Below, one piece after another: positions 24,747 to 32,936 of a stretch of 64,000 nucleotides of DNA. The notes beneath the pieces were generated by a model. It saw nothing but the letters and a program-made list of their open reading frames with translations, had not been told where the DNA came from and did not search any database. A program made the position numbers and the translations under genes. The DNA is taken from positions 62,001 through 126,000 of the forward strand of contig NZ_JANUGQ010000015.1 of assembly GCF_024756275.1 (NCBI RefSeq), read 5' to 3'. Source of the DNA: Streptomyces pyxinae. Its GTDB lineage: Bacteria > Actinomycetota > Actinomycetes > Streptomycetales > Streptomycetaceae. Position 1 is the stretch's first letter, and each line of letters opens with the position of its first letter.

Positions 24747-26519
24747 TCACCAGCGGGCCCGCTGCCGGAAGCCGGTGAACAGATAGGCGCAGAGCAGCGC
24801 CGAGAGCGACAACACCAGTGCGGCGCCGACCGGTTGGGCAACCACCCGGGCCGCCCCGAGCAGCCAGCGGTCGGCCTGGCCGGGCCACTGGGTCCAGGAC
24901 AGCTCCCGCAGCCGGGCCGGGAGCCGGGCGAGCGAGCCCACCGACGGACCGGCGAGTACCCTCCCCACCAGGGGTGTGATCAGCACCGGCACGGCCAGTA
25001 CGGCGGCCACCCCGGCGGCCGCCGCCCGGAACACCCCGGCGCCCAGCAGTCCGGCCCAGCCGCAGCCGACCACGAGAGCTGCCCAACTTCCGGCCAGTCG
25101 CTCCCAGTTGGCGGGTACGGAGACCAGCTCACCGCCGTAGACGAGGCGGAGGACGCCGAAGTCGGCCCCGGCGACGAGCAGTGCGAGGAGCAGGGCGGTG
25201 GCGGCGGTCACCGCCAGTTTGGCGAGCAGCAGGCCGAGGCGGCGCGGCACGGCGCCCCGGCCGGCGGCGAGCGCCGGGTAGCGGTACTCGTCCCCGAACG
25301 AGAGCGCGCCGAGCAGTCCGGCGCCGAACGCGGCGGGGGGCAGCGGGAAAAGTCCGGGCCAGGCGGCCAGGGCCGTGGGCAGCGGGGTCCGCCCGGTGCG
25401 TGCGAGCAGCACGGCGACGAGGGCGGAGGCGACGAGCACGGCGGCACCGGTGAGCGCGGCCGCGGGCACCCCGGTGAGCCTGCGCAGCTCGTAACGGACC
25501 GGGCGCAGCGGGCCGCGCACCGGCCGGGCGGGCGACACCGGCGCGGTCCCGGTGTCCGGGCCGGGACCCGGACCCCGGCCGGGCGGGGAACCGGCGGGCT
25601 CCGGGGCGCGCCCCTGGCCCGGGACGGGTTTCCGGTCCGCTCCGGGGCCGGTGTCGCCCGTCTCCTCGGCGAGCCGGTGCAGCGGGATCCCGTGCCGGTG
25701 GGCGGTCTCCCCGACCCGGGCGCAGTCGCTGCCGTAGACACTGAGCCGGTTGCCCTGTTCGGTGACCGCCTCCACGGAGCGCCGGGCCGCCCGGCCCTCG
25801 CGGACGAGCAACTCCGCGAGCCGGGCGGCGTGCGGGGTGCGCACGGCGACGCGCGGACGGAGCCGGGTGCGCGCGAAGGCGCCGCCGTCCTGGTCCGCGA
25901 CGAGCCGCCCGCCGGCCACGGTGACGACCCGGTCCGCGGTACGGGCGGCCTCCTTGGGGTCGTCGGTGGCGTACAGGACGGTGCCGCCGTGGTCGGCGTG
26001 GACCCGGAGCAGCCGGTGCAGCCAGCCGGCTTCCCGGGGGGACAGACCGGCGGCCGGCTGGTCGAGGAGCAGGGTGTGCGGGTCGCCCAACAGGGCGACC
26101 GCGATGCCGAGTCGGCGGTCCATGCCGAGGGAGAGCGCACCGAGACGGTGGTCCCCGAGGCCGCCGAGTCCCACGATGTCGAGCAGTTCGTCGGCGCGCG
26201 CGGCGGGCATTCCGGCGGCGGCGCAGAGCATCCGCAGTTGTCCCCGCGCGGTGCGCGCCGGATGGCCGGGCACCGCGCCGAGCAGGACGCCGACCTCCCG
26301 GGCGGGGTGGGCGATGTGATGGAGGGGCCGCCCCCGGAAGTGGGTGACCCCACGGCCGGGTTCGAGTTCCAGCATCAGCCGCAGGGCCGTGGTCTTTCCC
26401 GCGCCCCGGGCGCCGAGCAGCGCGGTGACGCTCCCGGGGCGTGCTTCGAAGCTGAGGTCCCGCACGGCGGGCGGGCGGTCGCGGAGTGGTGTGCTGGTGA
26501 GTCCGATTGCCTGGAGCAT
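24747..26519 (-). CDS. Fused ABC transporter (ATPase plus permease) with degenerate ATPase motifs
   Basis: A 590-residue protein with an N-terminal ABC domain (about 1-215) and a C-terminal membrane domain with about six hydrophobic segments (about 360-585), joined by a Pro/Gly-rich linker around 310-350. Walker A is GARGAGKTT (36-44). However, the signature is LSLGM instead of LSGGQ, Walker B LLLD is followed by Gln154 where the catalytic Glu belongs, and the switch-His position is Asp186 (VLYATDD). It may bind ATP but hydrolyse it slowly, or need a partner. The ATG at 26519 has GGGAGAAG before it. Substrate unknown. It is a conserved neighbour of whiH in the genus, so not obviously a pseudogene. 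Confidence 0.85.
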   Translation of the reverse strand: MLQAIGLTSTPLRDRPPAVRDLSFEARPGSVTALLGARGAGKTTALRLMLELEPGRGVTHFRGRPLHHIAHPAREVGVLLGAVPGHPARTARGQLRMLCAAAGMPAARADELLDIVGLGGLGDHRLGALSLGMDRRLGIAVALLGDPHTLLLDQPAAGLSPREAGWLHRLLRVHADHGGTVLYATDDPKEAARTADRVVTVAGGRLVADQDGGAFARTRLRPRVAVRTPHAARLAELLVREGRAARRSVEAVTEQGNRLSVYGSDCARVGETAHRHGIPLHRLAEETGDTGPGADRKPVPGQGRAPEPAGSPPGRGPGPGPDTGTAPVSPARPVRGPLRPVRYELRRLTGVPAAALTGAAVLVASALVAVLLARTGRTPLPTALAAWPGLFPLPPAAFGAGLLGALSFGDEYRYPALAAGRGAVPRRLGLLLAKLAVTAATALLLALLVAGADFGVLRLVYGGELVSVPANWERLAGSWAALVVGCGWAGLLGAGVFRAAAAGVAAVLAVPVLITPLVGRVLAGPSVGSLARLPARLRELSWTQWPGQADRWLLGAARVVAQPVGAALVLSLSALLCAYLFTGFRQRARW

Positions 26520-26762
26520 CGCTTCTCCCGCGGTAGATGAGACCGCTCGGCGGCAGGTCGGGTACCGCAGCAAGATAACGCGACATTCCGGACTTTCGGC
26601 GCAACGGCCGAGCGTCACCCCGGGTGTCGGCCCGGTGCCGACCCGGGCTCGGCGCGGTTGCGGACGGCGGCCGACGGGCCTCGCGCGGCGGGCGGACCAC
26701 CGGTCCGGGCGGAGGGCCTCCCGGTCTCCCCGGCTTGCCCGGTCTCCCCGGGCCGCGCGGGA

Positions 26763-27554
26763 TCAGGCCTCGGGGCGGAGCATCGGCGGATTGAGCAGGG
26801 TGGCGCCGCCGGCCCGGAACAGCTGGGCGGGGCGGCCGCCCTGGCGGGTGGTGGTCCCGCCCGAGGGCACCAGGAAGCCCGGCGTACCGGTCACCTTCCG
26901 GTGGAAGTTGCGGGGGTCCAGAGCGACACCCCACACCGCCTCGTAGACCCGCCGCAGCTCGCCCACGGTGAACTCGGGCGGACAGAAGGCGGTGGCCAGC
27001 GAGGAGTACTCGATCTTGGAGCGTGCCCGCTCGACCCCGTCGGCCAGGATCCGCGCGTGGTCGAAGGCGAGCGGCGCCGGCTGTTCGCCGTCCTCCCGGC
27101 CGTCCCCGTCCAGTCGGCCGAGCAGCGACTCCACGGGCGCCCAGCGGGCGCTGTCGGCGTCCCCACCGGCGCGCGGTGCGGGCAGGTCGGGCGCCAGCGC
27201 GAGATGGGCGACGCTGACGACCCGCATCCGGGGGTCGCGCGCGGGATCGCCGTAGGTGGCCAGCTGTTCGAGATGGGCGCCGTTGCCGTCGGCGGGCGGC
27301 GCGGAGGCCGGGTCGGGGGCGGAGGCCGGGTCGTGGGCGGCGAGCCCGGTCTCCTCGGACAGCTCCCGGGCGGCGGCGGCCCCGAGGTCCTCGTCCGCCC
27401 GGACGAATCCGCCGGGCAGCGCCCAGCGCCCCTGGAACGGCGGCTCGCCGCGGCGGACCACCAAGGTGCACAGGGCGTGGCGGCGCACGGTGAGCACGAC
27501 CAGATCGACGGTCACGGCGAAGGGCGGGAAGGCCGACGGGTCGTAGGGAGACAT
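26763..27554 (-). CDS. NrtR-like Nudix-domain transcriptional regulator
   Basis: A 263-residue protein. The N-terminal Nudix fold (about 10-160) includes the box GGFVRADEDLGAAAARELSEETGL, interrupted afterwards by an Asp/Pro/Ala-rich loop. The C-terminal winged helix, FTVGELRRVYEAVWGVALDPRNFHRKV, is characteristic of NrtR, which represses NAD(P)/ADP-ribose metabolism genes and senses ADP-ribose. The Nudix glutamates are retained, so hydrolase activity is possible. The ATG at 27554 has no ribosome site, and a perfect -10 TATGAT ends six bases before it, pointing to a leaderless mRNA. An inverted repeat beside that -10 is a possible autoregulatory operator. An alternative upstream start lacks similarity. 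Confidence 0.82.
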   Translation of the reverse strand: MSPYDPSAFPPFAVTVDLVVLTVRRHALCTLVVRRGEPPFQGRWALPGGFVRADEDLGAAAARELSEETGLAAHDPASAPDPASAPPADGNGAHLEQLATYGDPARDPRMRVVSVAHLALAPDLPAPRAGGDADSARWAPVESLLGRLDGDGREDGEQPAPLAFDHARILADGVERARSKIEYSSLATAFCPPEFTVGELRRVYEAVWGVALDPRNFHRKVTGTPGFLVPSGGTTTRQGGRPAQLFRAGGATLLNPPMLRPEA

Positions 27555-27560
27555 GCCGTG

Positions 27561-27582
27561 ATCATAGTCGTCTTCCTGACGA
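27561..27582 (-). promoter_or_regulatory. Leaderless promoter and candidate NrtR operator
   Basis: On the minus strand -10 TATGAT (27566-27561) is followed by CACGGC and then the ATG at 27554. Immediately upstream is the dyad TCGTC-AGGAA-GACGA (27582-27568), which would sit between -35 and -10. No clear -35 is visible, which fits a regulated promoter. Confidence 0.5.
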
Positions 27583-27650
27583 TAAGCACGCTCCCGCGCG
27601 GGCTCCGCCGGCCCGGAAGCGGCCGCGTCCGTACCGATGGTACGCACCGG

Positions 27651-29690
27651 TCATACCCCCAACTGAAGGCCATCGGCGGCCTCCTCGATCATGCCGAGCC
27701 CCTGCCGGGTGACCCGGACGGCGAAGGGCTCCCCCGCCACCCGGAGGCCGGCGAGCCGGAACGCGCCGAGCGGGGCGCCGGGCACCGGCTGGAGGGCGAC
27801 CGTCCGGGCCGGGGCGTCGGGGCGCACCCCGGCGAGCGCCACCAGGATCTGCACGGCGGCGGCCGAGGCCACGGCGGCGGGGCGGCAGGCGGCCGGGTGC
27901 GGCACCGGAACGCTCCCGGCGGCTCGCTGCTCCCCCGCGTACATCTCGGGCAGCCGGTAGCCGAACACCTCGGCCGCGTCGAGCAGCCCCCGCGCCAGGG
28001 AGGCGGCCGACCGATCGTGCCCGGCGGCGGCGAGGCCCGTGACGGCCACCGCCGTCTCGTGCACCCGTACGGCGCCCGCGCGGTGACCGAACGGACTGTG
28101 CCCGGGCTCCTGGGTGCCGAGGCCGCGCAGCCCCCACCCCGAGTCGAGCGCGGGGGCGCCGAGCAGCCGGGCGAGCAGGCCGGTCCGCGCCTCGTCCAGC
28201 AGGCCGTCGGCGAGGCGTCCGCCCCCGAGCAGCCCGGTGTCCAGCAGATGGGCGGCGGCTCCGCCGAGGTGCGGCAGCGGTCTGCCGCCGTCCGTGAGGG
28301 CGGCGGCGGGCCGGCCTCCCGACGGGTCGTCGAGCCAGAACTCCTCCCGGAAACGCGCCCGCAGCGCACCGGCCCGGTCCTGCCACTCGGTGGCGTCCGG
28401 CCGACCGCACTCGGCCAGCAGCGCGGCGCCGAGGAGCAGGGCCCGGTGGGCGTGGGCCTGGGTCTCGGCTCGCCGGAGCCCGGTCGCGCCCGGGTCCCGG
28501 ACCAGGCCGGTGGCGTCGGTGGCCGAGCGAAGCCAGCGCAGGCACCCCTCGGCGGCCGGGAGCAGCTCCGCGACCTCCTGTTCGGGCATGCCCCAGCGGC
28601 GGGCCTCCGCGAGCACCGCTGGGAAGGCGAGGGTGGCCTCCGCCCCGGTGCAGCCGGGCGGCAGATGGGGGCCGGCGTCCCGGAGCGGCCCGGGGATGCG
28701 GCCCTCGTCGGCGCCCGAGCCGGCGCGCCGGGCGCGCGCGAGGACCCGCAGGGTGGCGGCGGCGAGCCGGGTGCCGAGCGGGAGCGCCATCCTGGCCGCC
28801 CAGAGGGCCTCGGCCGGGGCGAGGCCGCACCGCCAGGGTGCCCCGGCGACGGCGTGGAGGTCGGCGGGGCGGGCCGGGTCCCGCACCAGGAGGGCCCGCA
28901 GATCGTCCTGCGCGGCGCCGAGGAACCGCTCCACCCGGGGATCGTCGCCCTCCACCCGCGCCTCGGCCAGCGGGCCGGCCCCGGCCCGGCCGGCCGGGCG
29001 AGTCGGGCGGCCGTCGCCGACCCGCAGTTCGATGGTCCGGGCCGCGCCCGGCGGAAGCTCCAGCTCCCACCGGAGCAGTCCGGCCGAGGCCAGGGCCAGC
29101 GCGTCCTTGGGCGCGGGAACGGCGCTGACGGTGGAGTGGCGGCCGTCCGGAGCGGTCCAGCGCAGCCCGGAGCCGTGCACCGAGGCGGGAAGCCCGGGGC
29201 CCGCCGTGCCGGTGGCCACGGCCCCCAGCTCCGCCAGATCCGTGCCCAGCTCCAGCTCGACGGGGAGCCGGACCGGCTGGCGGAGCGCGCTCCGGAAGGT
29301 GATCCGCTCCGTGCCCTCGGCGTCCCGGGTGCGCTCCACCGCCACACCCGGGTCGGGACCGATGTCCGCCGGGGTGCGCGCCACCGCCATGAACCTGGCC
29401 AGGCCGGCGGACACCATCCGGCCCAGTACCGGGACCGGGTCGCCACCGGCGATCCGGAGCCGGCTGACGGCCAGCACCCGGCGTCCCGAGCGGTAGACGC
29501 CCTCCACACCCTCTCCGGTGAGCTGGCCGTGGGCCGCCGAGAGCGCCAGGCACGGAAGGGCGACACAGATGAGCGTCTCGTGCACCGGCGGGAGCCCGCG
29601 CCCGCCGCCGGCGACGGGCGGGACGCGGCCGGCGACGGCCGGACGCCGGGGCTGCCCGGTGACGGCCCGGACGGGAACGGTGGAATCCAT
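27651..29690 (-). CDS. Glycogen debranching N-terminal domain protein (amylo-1,6-glucosidase-like)
   Basis: About 679 residues. An N-terminal beta-rich domain begins around LPPVHETLICVALPCLALSAAHGQLTGEGVEGVYRSGRRVLAV, the pattern of actinobacterial 'glycogen debranching N-terminal domain' proteins. The C-terminal part is an (alpha/alpha)6-type region with ETQAHAHRALLLGAALL and SGWGLRGLGTQEPGHSPFGHR-like blocks seen in GH63/GH133-like enzymes. A sugar-polymer hydrolase role is likely but unproven, as catalytic acids are not certain. The ATG at 29690 has a poor ribosome site, and the first 30-40 residues are variable, so the true start may be further in. It lies about 95 bases upstream of the Nudix regulator; the two may be one transcription unit. 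Confidence 0.75.
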   Translation of the reverse strand: MDSTVPVRAVTGQPRRPAVAGRVPPVAGGGRGLPPVHETLICVALPCLALSAAHGQLTGEGVEGVYRSGRRVLAVSRLRIAGGDPVPVLGRMVSAGLARFMAVARTPADIGPDPGVAVERTRDAEGTERITFRSALRQPVRLPVELELGTDLAELGAVATGTAGPGLPASVHGSGLRWTAPDGRHSTVSAVPAPKDALALASAGLLRWELELPPGAARTIELRVGDGRPTRPAGRAGAGPLAEARVEGDDPRVERFLGAAQDDLRALLVRDPARPADLHAVAGAPWRCGLAPAEALWAARMALPLGTRLAAATLRVLARARRAGSGADEGRIPGPLRDAGPHLPPGCTGAEATLAFPAVLAEARRWGMPEQEVAELLPAAEGCLRWLRSATDATGLVRDPGATGLRRAETQAHAHRALLLGAALLAECGRPDATEWQDRAGALRARFREEFWLDDPSGGRPAAALTDGGRPLPHLGGAAAHLLDTGLLGGGRLADGLLDEARTGLLARLLGAPALDSGWGLRGLGTQEPGHSPFGHRAGAVRVHETAVAVTGLAAAGHDRSAASLARGLLDAAEVFGYRLPEMYAGEQRAAGSVPVPHPAACRPAAVASAAAVQILVALAGVRPDAPARTVALQPVPGAPLGAFRLAGLRVAGEPFAVRVTRQGLGMIEEAADGLQLGV

Positions 29691-29796
29691 GGGTGGTCTG
29701 CTGAGCCTTCCGTGCGCTCCGGTGGGCCGCCGGAGGGACGACGGCACTGGCCGTCCGACTCCGCCACCCAGGTGAACGGCCGCACCGGCGCGCGGG

Positions 29797-32700
29797 TCAC
29801 GGTCGGCCTCGCCCGGGACCGCCCGACCGGCCCCCGCCGGGCCGGGCCGGCCGTGTCCGCATCGCCGCCCGGGCCCGCACGGCGGCGGCACCGTCCTCCG
29901 GCACAGGCCCCAGCTCCCCGCCACCGCCGGACCCCGGTACACCCCGCGCCCCGCCGTCCACCGGACCCGGCCCGGTGCCGCCCCCGGCCCCAGGGACGAC
30001 TCCCGACCAGGTGTCCCTACCCGACCCGGTACTCCCGCCCGGACCGGTCACGGCACCCATTCCGGTGGCGGCTCGCGGCCCGGCGCTTCCGCCCGGCCCA
30101 GTGGCGGGGCCCGACCCGGTGGCGCCCCCAGGTCCAGAGCCGTCACCCGGTCCGCCGGCGGCTCGCGGCGTGGTGCTCCGGCCCGGCCCGGTGACGGACC
30201 CCGGTCCGGTGACGGCGCCCGGTCCGGTACCCGCTCGCGGCATGGCATTCCCACCCGTTCGACTGCCGCTGCCGTGTCCGGTGCCACCGCGCGCGCCGTC
30301 AGTCACCGGGCCCACTCCGGTGCCGTCCCCCGGCCCGGCGGTGCCGCCCGGTCCGTCGACGGCTCGCGGCGCGGTGCTTCCACCAGGCCCTGGGACGGCT
30401 CCCGACCAGGTATTCCTACCCGACCCGGTGGCGGGGCCCGGCCCAGTGGCGGGGCCCAGCCCGGTGGCGCCCCCGGGTCCAGAGCCGTCACCCGGTCCGC
30501 CGGCGGCTCGCGGCACGGCGTCCGCGCCCGGTCGGGTGCCGCTGCCGTGTCCGGTGCCACCGCGCGCCCTGTCAGCCACCGGGCCCGCTCCTGTGCCGTC
30601 CCCCGGTCCGTCGGCGGCTCGCGACGTGGTGCTCCGGCCCGGCCCAATGCCGGACCCCGGTCCGGTGCTGCTGCCCGGCCCGGTGACGGCGCCCGGTCCG
30701 GTGACGGCTCGGGACGTACTGCTCGCGCCCGGTCGGACGCCGCCGCCCGGCCCGGTGACCGTGCCGGGGCGACCGCCGGCGCCCGGTCCGGTGCTGCCGC
30801 GCGGGGCCGTGATGGTGCGCATCAGCCGGGCCCGGGCGGCCCGGGGAGCGCGCACTCGCCGCCTGGCCCCGCCGCCCCGCGGCACCCCCTCCTCCTCGGA
30901 CGCGCCGGGAGACTTCAGGGGTCCGGCGGAACCGGCACCCGGCAGCGGGCCGAAGCCGCCGGAGCCGGCCCGAGCGGGCCGGTCGGCCGCGCGGGGCCGG
31001 GACAGGGCCCGCCCGGCGACACCGCCGTCCCCGGCACCGGCCGAGGCGGCCGGGCGGTCGTGCGGGCCGGGTGCTTCGGCCGGCGGGGTTCCCGGCGCGG
31101 CGCCCTCGCGCAGGCAGTGCAGCACCTCCTCCGGGTCCAGGCCCTCGTTGCACGCCTGGTGGAGCAGCCGGGCGAAGAGGTATCCCGGGTCGGCCCGCAG
31201 TGCCAGGCTCAGCGCCACCCGGCCGGCCGGCTCGTCCCCCGTCGACCAGGCCACCCAGCCGGCCAGGGTGAGCGGCGGCGCGGCGTACTCGGCGTAGCGG
31301 CCCGCGCACCGCCTGGCCAGCGCCCGCCACAGCCGCAGGACGGCATCCGCCCCCGGCCCCTCCGCCCAGAGGGCGAGCCGGTCCCTGGTGTCCCGGTCCT
31401 GAAGACCGAGGATCACCCGCGCGGCCTCGTCGTCACCGATCAGCGCGTCGTCCCGCCGGTCGGCCTCGCGCTCGTCCGGGACGGGCGGCCGGCCGGCGAG
31501 CCGCATCACCAGGCAGCGCGCCATGACCCGGGTCTCGGTGCGCACCGCCGCCCGGCTCTCCTCGGCGAGCATCCGGGGCAGCAACTCGGCGGTGGCAGCG
31601 TCCAGCGCCCGCGCCGGTGCGCTCGGCGGTACCCGCGCCGGCTCCCCGGCCGGCGCCGGGGGCAGAAGCCGGGCCTCCATGTCCCGCAGCGAGCCGCGCA
31701 CCCGGATGCCCGCGTACGCGGCGGACGCCGCCATCACCGAGGCGCCGGGCGGCGGAAGCGGCCTGCCGCCGGGCGGGCAGCAGGAGGCGTCGGGGCAGCA
31801 GTAGGAGTGATACCGGCCGCCGGAGAGACAGAGCGCCTCGTACACCGGCACGTCCAGCGCCCCGCAGGCCGTCCGCAACTCCTGGGCGAGCGGGCGGAGT
31901 CGTTCGATGGTGTCCGCCGCCGTGCCGTCCCCGGCGGGGTCCTGGCAGAGGAAGACCACGATCCCGTCGGGTCCACCGCCTCGCCGGGCGCTTCCGTGCA
32001 CCAGGCCCTCCGCGAGCTGCCGGGCCGCCTCGGGCCACTCCCCCGGCGAGGGCGGGATGTCGAGCCGGACCCGGCCGCCGAAGCGCCCCCGCTCGCCGTG
32101 CAGGGCGACGAGCACGATCGAGTCGTCGGGGCGGAAGCCCAGCAGATACGGCAGCGCGTCGGCCAGTTCGCCGGGCCCCCGGAGGGTGATCCGCTGCTCC
32201 TCCGCCGGGCCGGCCGCGTACACCGGAGCGGCCGGATCCACCTCGCCGGCCGGATCGGCCTGCCCCACGGGAACGGCCGGGTTCTTCAGGGTGGCCGGGT
32301 CCAGCAGGTGGTCCGCGACGGCCGAGTCCGCCGCATGGTCCACGCCGAACGGGCCCGGCGAGTGGCCCGGACGCCCCGGATCACCCCGGCCGGGCTCGTC
32401 GGCCGGGTCCGCCGGGATGCCCGGGACGGCCATGTCGTCGAGGGCCGCCAGGTCGTCGCCGGCCACCGCCGACCACCGCGCGCCCTCCGGGTCACTGGGG
32501 GCCGCCGGACCGGGCGAGCCCACCGCTCCCGACAGGGCGGACGGGACCGGCGCACCCTCCGGGCCGAGGGCTGCGGGTGCCCGGTCCTCCGCTCCGCGGC
32601 CGGAAGGACGGCCGGGCGGGCCCTCCGGCTCGCACCCGGGCAGGCGGAGGAGGCCGGGGCCGCCGACCGGGTCGGTCGGCCCGGGCAGGCCGGACAGCTC

Positions 32701-32811
32701 GGGCCGCGCGGGCGGCTCGGGCGGCTCGGGCGGCTCGGGCGACTTCGGTGTCTCGGACGGGAGAGCGCCGGGGTGATCGCCGGGACGGATGCCGTCGTGG
32801 TGATTGGTCAT
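29797..32811 (-). CDS. DUF4192 protein with long Gly/Pro repeat tail
   Basis: A frame of 1004 residues. Only about residues 220-600 are a recognisable DUF4192 domain (ITLRGPGELADALPYLLGFRPDDSIVLVAL onward, through LALSLALRADPGYLFARLLHQA). It is preceded by about 200 Pro/Ala/Gly-rich residues, including PEPPEPPEPP, and followed by about 400 residues that end as a TGPGxx-type collagen-like tail. Usual DUF4192 proteins are about 350-450 residues, so this one is more than double. The tail is built from DNA duplications whose offsets are all multiples of three. DUF4192 function is unknown. The ATG is at 32811, divergent from recQ. Whether the whole tail is translated is uncertain. Confidence 0.7.
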   Translation of the reverse strand: MTNHHDGIRPGDHPGALPSETPKSPEPPEPPEPPARPELSGLPGPTDPVGGPGLLRLPGCEPEGPPGRPSGRGAEDRAPAALGPEGAPVPSALSGAVGSPGPAAPSDPEGARWSAVAGDDLAALDDMAVPGIPADPADEPGRGDPGRPGHSPGPFGVDHAADSAVADHLLDPATLKNPAVPVGQADPAGEVDPAAPVYAAGPAEEQRITLRGPGELADALPYLLGFRPDDSIVLVALHGERGRFGGRVRLDIPPSPGEWPEAARQLAEGLVHGSARRGGGPDGIVVFLCQDPAGDGTAADTIERLRPLAQELRTACGALDVPVYEALCLSGGRYHSYCCPDASCCPPGGRPLPPPGASVMAASAAYAGIRVRGSLRDMEARLLPPAPAGEPARVPPSAPARALDAATAELLPRMLAEESRAAVRTETRVMARCLVMRLAGRPPVPDEREADRRDDALIGDDEAARVILGLQDRDTRDRLALWAEGPGADAVLRLWRALARRCAGRYAEYAAPPLTLAGWVAWSTGDEPAGRVALSLALRADPGYLFARLLHQACNEGLDPEEVLHCLREGAAPGTPPAEAPGPHDRPAASAGAGDGGVAGRALSRPRAADRPARAGSGGFGPLPGAGSAGPLKSPGASEEEGVPRGGGARRRVRAPRAARARLMRTITAPRGSTGPGAGGRPGTVTGPGGGVRPGASSTSRAVTGPGAVTGPGSSTGPGSGIGPGRSTTSRAADGPGDGTGAGPVADRARGGTGHGSGTRPGADAVPRAAGGPGDGSGPGGATGLGPATGPGPATGSGRNTWSGAVPGPGGSTAPRAVDGPGGTAGPGDGTGVGPVTDGARGGTGHGSGSRTGGNAMPRAGTGPGAVTGPGSVTGPGRSTTPRAAGGPGDGSGPGGATGSGPATGPGGSAGPRAATGMGAVTGPGGSTGSGRDTWSGVVPGAGGGTGPGPVDGGARGVPGSGGGGELGPVPEDGAAAVRARAAMRTRPARPGGGRSGGPGRGRP
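29985..30760. repeat. Mosaic in-frame repeats encoding the DUF4192 tail
   Basis: An 18-base unit close to GCGCCCGGTCCGGTGACG recurs irregularly, and larger blocks are duplicated: TCCCGACCAGGT at 30001 and 30400 (offset 399), GGTCCAGAGCCGTCACCC at 30131 and 30476 (offset 345), and GCCGCTGCCGTGTCCGG at 30265 and 30538 (offset 273). All offsets are multiples of three, so the reading frame survives every duplication. Confidence 0.8.
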
Positions 32812-32851
32812 GCCCAAGACGCTGCCGCAGACCCCGCCGGACCGTCGACCC

Positions 32852-32886
32852 CTGTGGAAAACCTCCGCGCCCGGGGATTTCCACAG
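32852..32886. promoter_or_regulatory. Inverted pair of DnaA-box-like 9-mers
   Basis: CTGTGGAAA (32852-32860) and TTTCCACAG (32878-32886) form a 9-bp inverted repeat with a 17-base spacer. Read outward, TTTTCCACA differs by one base from the DnaA box TTGTCCACA or TTATCCACA, and ATTTCCACA by two. It lies between the divergent DUF4192 and recQ starts. Confidence 0.45.
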
Positions 32887-32936
32887 ACTGGACGACCGCC
32901 GTGGTCGATGTCGGAGGCGTGCTGTTGCATGGAGCC

